A program made the translations under genes and the position numbers. From the NCBI RefSeq assembly GCF_018860365.1, contig NZ_JAHKPO010000001.1, positions 62,001 through 126,000 of the forward strand: DNA of 64,000 nucleotides, read 5' to 3'. A model generated the notes under the pieces. The model was given only the letters and a program-made list of their open reading frames with translations, had not been told where the DNA came from and did no database searches. The DNA is from Arenibacter algicola. Its GTDB lineage: Bacteria; Bacteroidota; Bacteroidia; Flavobacteriales; Flavobacteriaceae. Positions within the stretch are counted from its first letter, which is position 1, and every line of letters begins with the position of its first letter. This document shows positions 63,559-64,000 of the stretch, one piece after another.

Positions 63559-64000
63559 ATGAACCTCAGAAAAATTATCTTCGAACTTCATAAAATTTTA
63601 GGCCTTACCACTGGTATCGTTGTATTTATTGTTGCGATTACCGGCTGTTGCTGGGCCTTTAGGGATGAGATTGAAAGTCTATATGACGACTATAAAAAGG
63701 TAAGCCCCCAAAACGAACCCATTCTTACCCCTACTGAGGCCAAAATGTATGCCAAGGAGGTTTTCCCCGATAACCATATACATGGCACCCTATTTAAAAA
63801 GGCGGATGATGCCATTGAGGTTATTTTTTACGACCCGCAACCAGAATTTTACCAAAGTGTTTTTCTAAATCCATATACTGGCAAGGTGATACAGGTGGAT
63901 GACCATTTATCCGGATTTTTTGCCTTTATCCTAAAAGGGCATATGCGGCTATGGTTGCCAAAAGAAATTGGGGAACAGGTGGTAGGAGCGTCCATCCTTA
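63559..64000 (+). CDS. PepSY-associated TM domain protein, N-terminal part, cut by window edge
   Basis: 147 complete codons are visible. The N terminus is MNLRKIIFELHKILGLTTG, followed by a transmembrane helix (IVVFIVAITGCCWAFRD) and a periplasmic PepSY-like region (TPTEAKMYAKEVFPDN, then VFLNPYTGKVIQVD). The segment FFAFILKGHMRLWLP carries the heme-type histidine expected in this family. Relatives are proposed ferric reductases of siderophore uptake. The gene runs off the right edge. Confidence 0.88.
   Translation, partial: MNLRKIIFELHKILGLTTGIVVFIVAITGCCWAFRDEIESLYDDYKKVSPQNEPILTPTEAKMYAKEVFPDNHIHGTLFKKADDAIEVIFYDPQPEFYQSVFLNPYTGKVIQVDDHLSGFFAFILKGHMRLWLPKEIGEQVVGASIL

Overview
The window looks like chromosome of a marine-type member of the Flavobacteriaceae (Bacteroidota). 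The reasons are gene content typical of that group (a Sec-type, clade II-like nosZ cluster, a TamB-like protein, TonB receptors, a NagB/PIG-L fusion, and a 56-aa membrane protein resembling a flavobacterial family), promoters of the Bacteroidota form TTTG-N19/20-TAnnTTTG, few recognisable Shine-Dalgarno sequences, and moderately A+T-rich DNA. No rRNA, tRNA, CRISPR array, integrase or transposase gene was seen. Both ends cut through genes: a metalloprotease on the left and a PepSY-type membrane protein on the right.

Layout. 1-13.7 kb is housekeeping: RidA, a BadF/BadG-type kinase, GAPDH, PfkA, a 1442-aa TamB-like protein divergent from TsaD, then a forward run of TfoX-like protein, RsmE, a DUF4159 protein, an AI-2E-type permease and a methyltransferase. 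13.7-14.2 kb is a non-coding stretch with two opposed copies of a palindromic repeat. 14.2-21.1 kb carries a VanX-type dipeptidase and a duplicated pair, each a GMC oxidoreductase plus a Tat-signalled gluconate-dehydrogenase-subunit-3-like protein, with a secreted TIM-barrel epimerase-like protein between them. 21.3-27.8 kb holds a DUF255 remnant, an esterase, a uronate module (KdgK, KDPG aldolase, and UxuA on the opposite strand) and the NagB/PIG-L fusion.

27.9-47.1 kb is the most coherent accessory block and centres on copper and nitrogen oxides. A probable copper-uptake operon (small Cys protein, TonB receptor, Met/His-rich lipoprotein) diverges from cydAB. An Rrf2-type Fe-S regulator follows, then tryptophan 2,3-dioxygenase, a cupin, the RIC/ScdA iron-sulfur repair protein, a hemerythrin, a small membrane protein, a ferredoxin and a group III truncated hemoglobin. 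Facing these is a nos operon (cytochrome c, fasciclin protein, nosZ, a membrane protein, nosL, cupin, nosD, nosF, nosY, a polytopic membrane protein). No nitrite or NO reductase gene lies in the window. A near-identical 14-bp palindrome occurs at the Rrf2 promoter and upstream of nos. At nos it sits next to an FNR-type box, which suggests one NO- and oxygen-responsive regulon.

47.6-52.1 kb is an acyl-CoA carboxylase operon (biotin carrier, biotin carboxylase, carboxyltransferase) followed by a TesB thioesterase. 52.5-55.4 kb has two very short membrane proteins, DinB and QueE. Between dinB and queE is an unusual non-coding element bounded by a 25-bp inverted repeat. 55.6-57.5 kb is a visibly A+T-rich gene joining a PD-(D/E)XK-like nuclease domain to a DUF2075 (Schlafen group 3-type) helicase. 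It is the best candidate for a foreign or defence gene here. The right end holds a GNAT acetyltransferase, a YdeI-like protein, a Tat-exported Gfo/Idh/MocA oxidoreductase, and a probably iron-regulated TonB receptor with a PepSY-type membrane protein.
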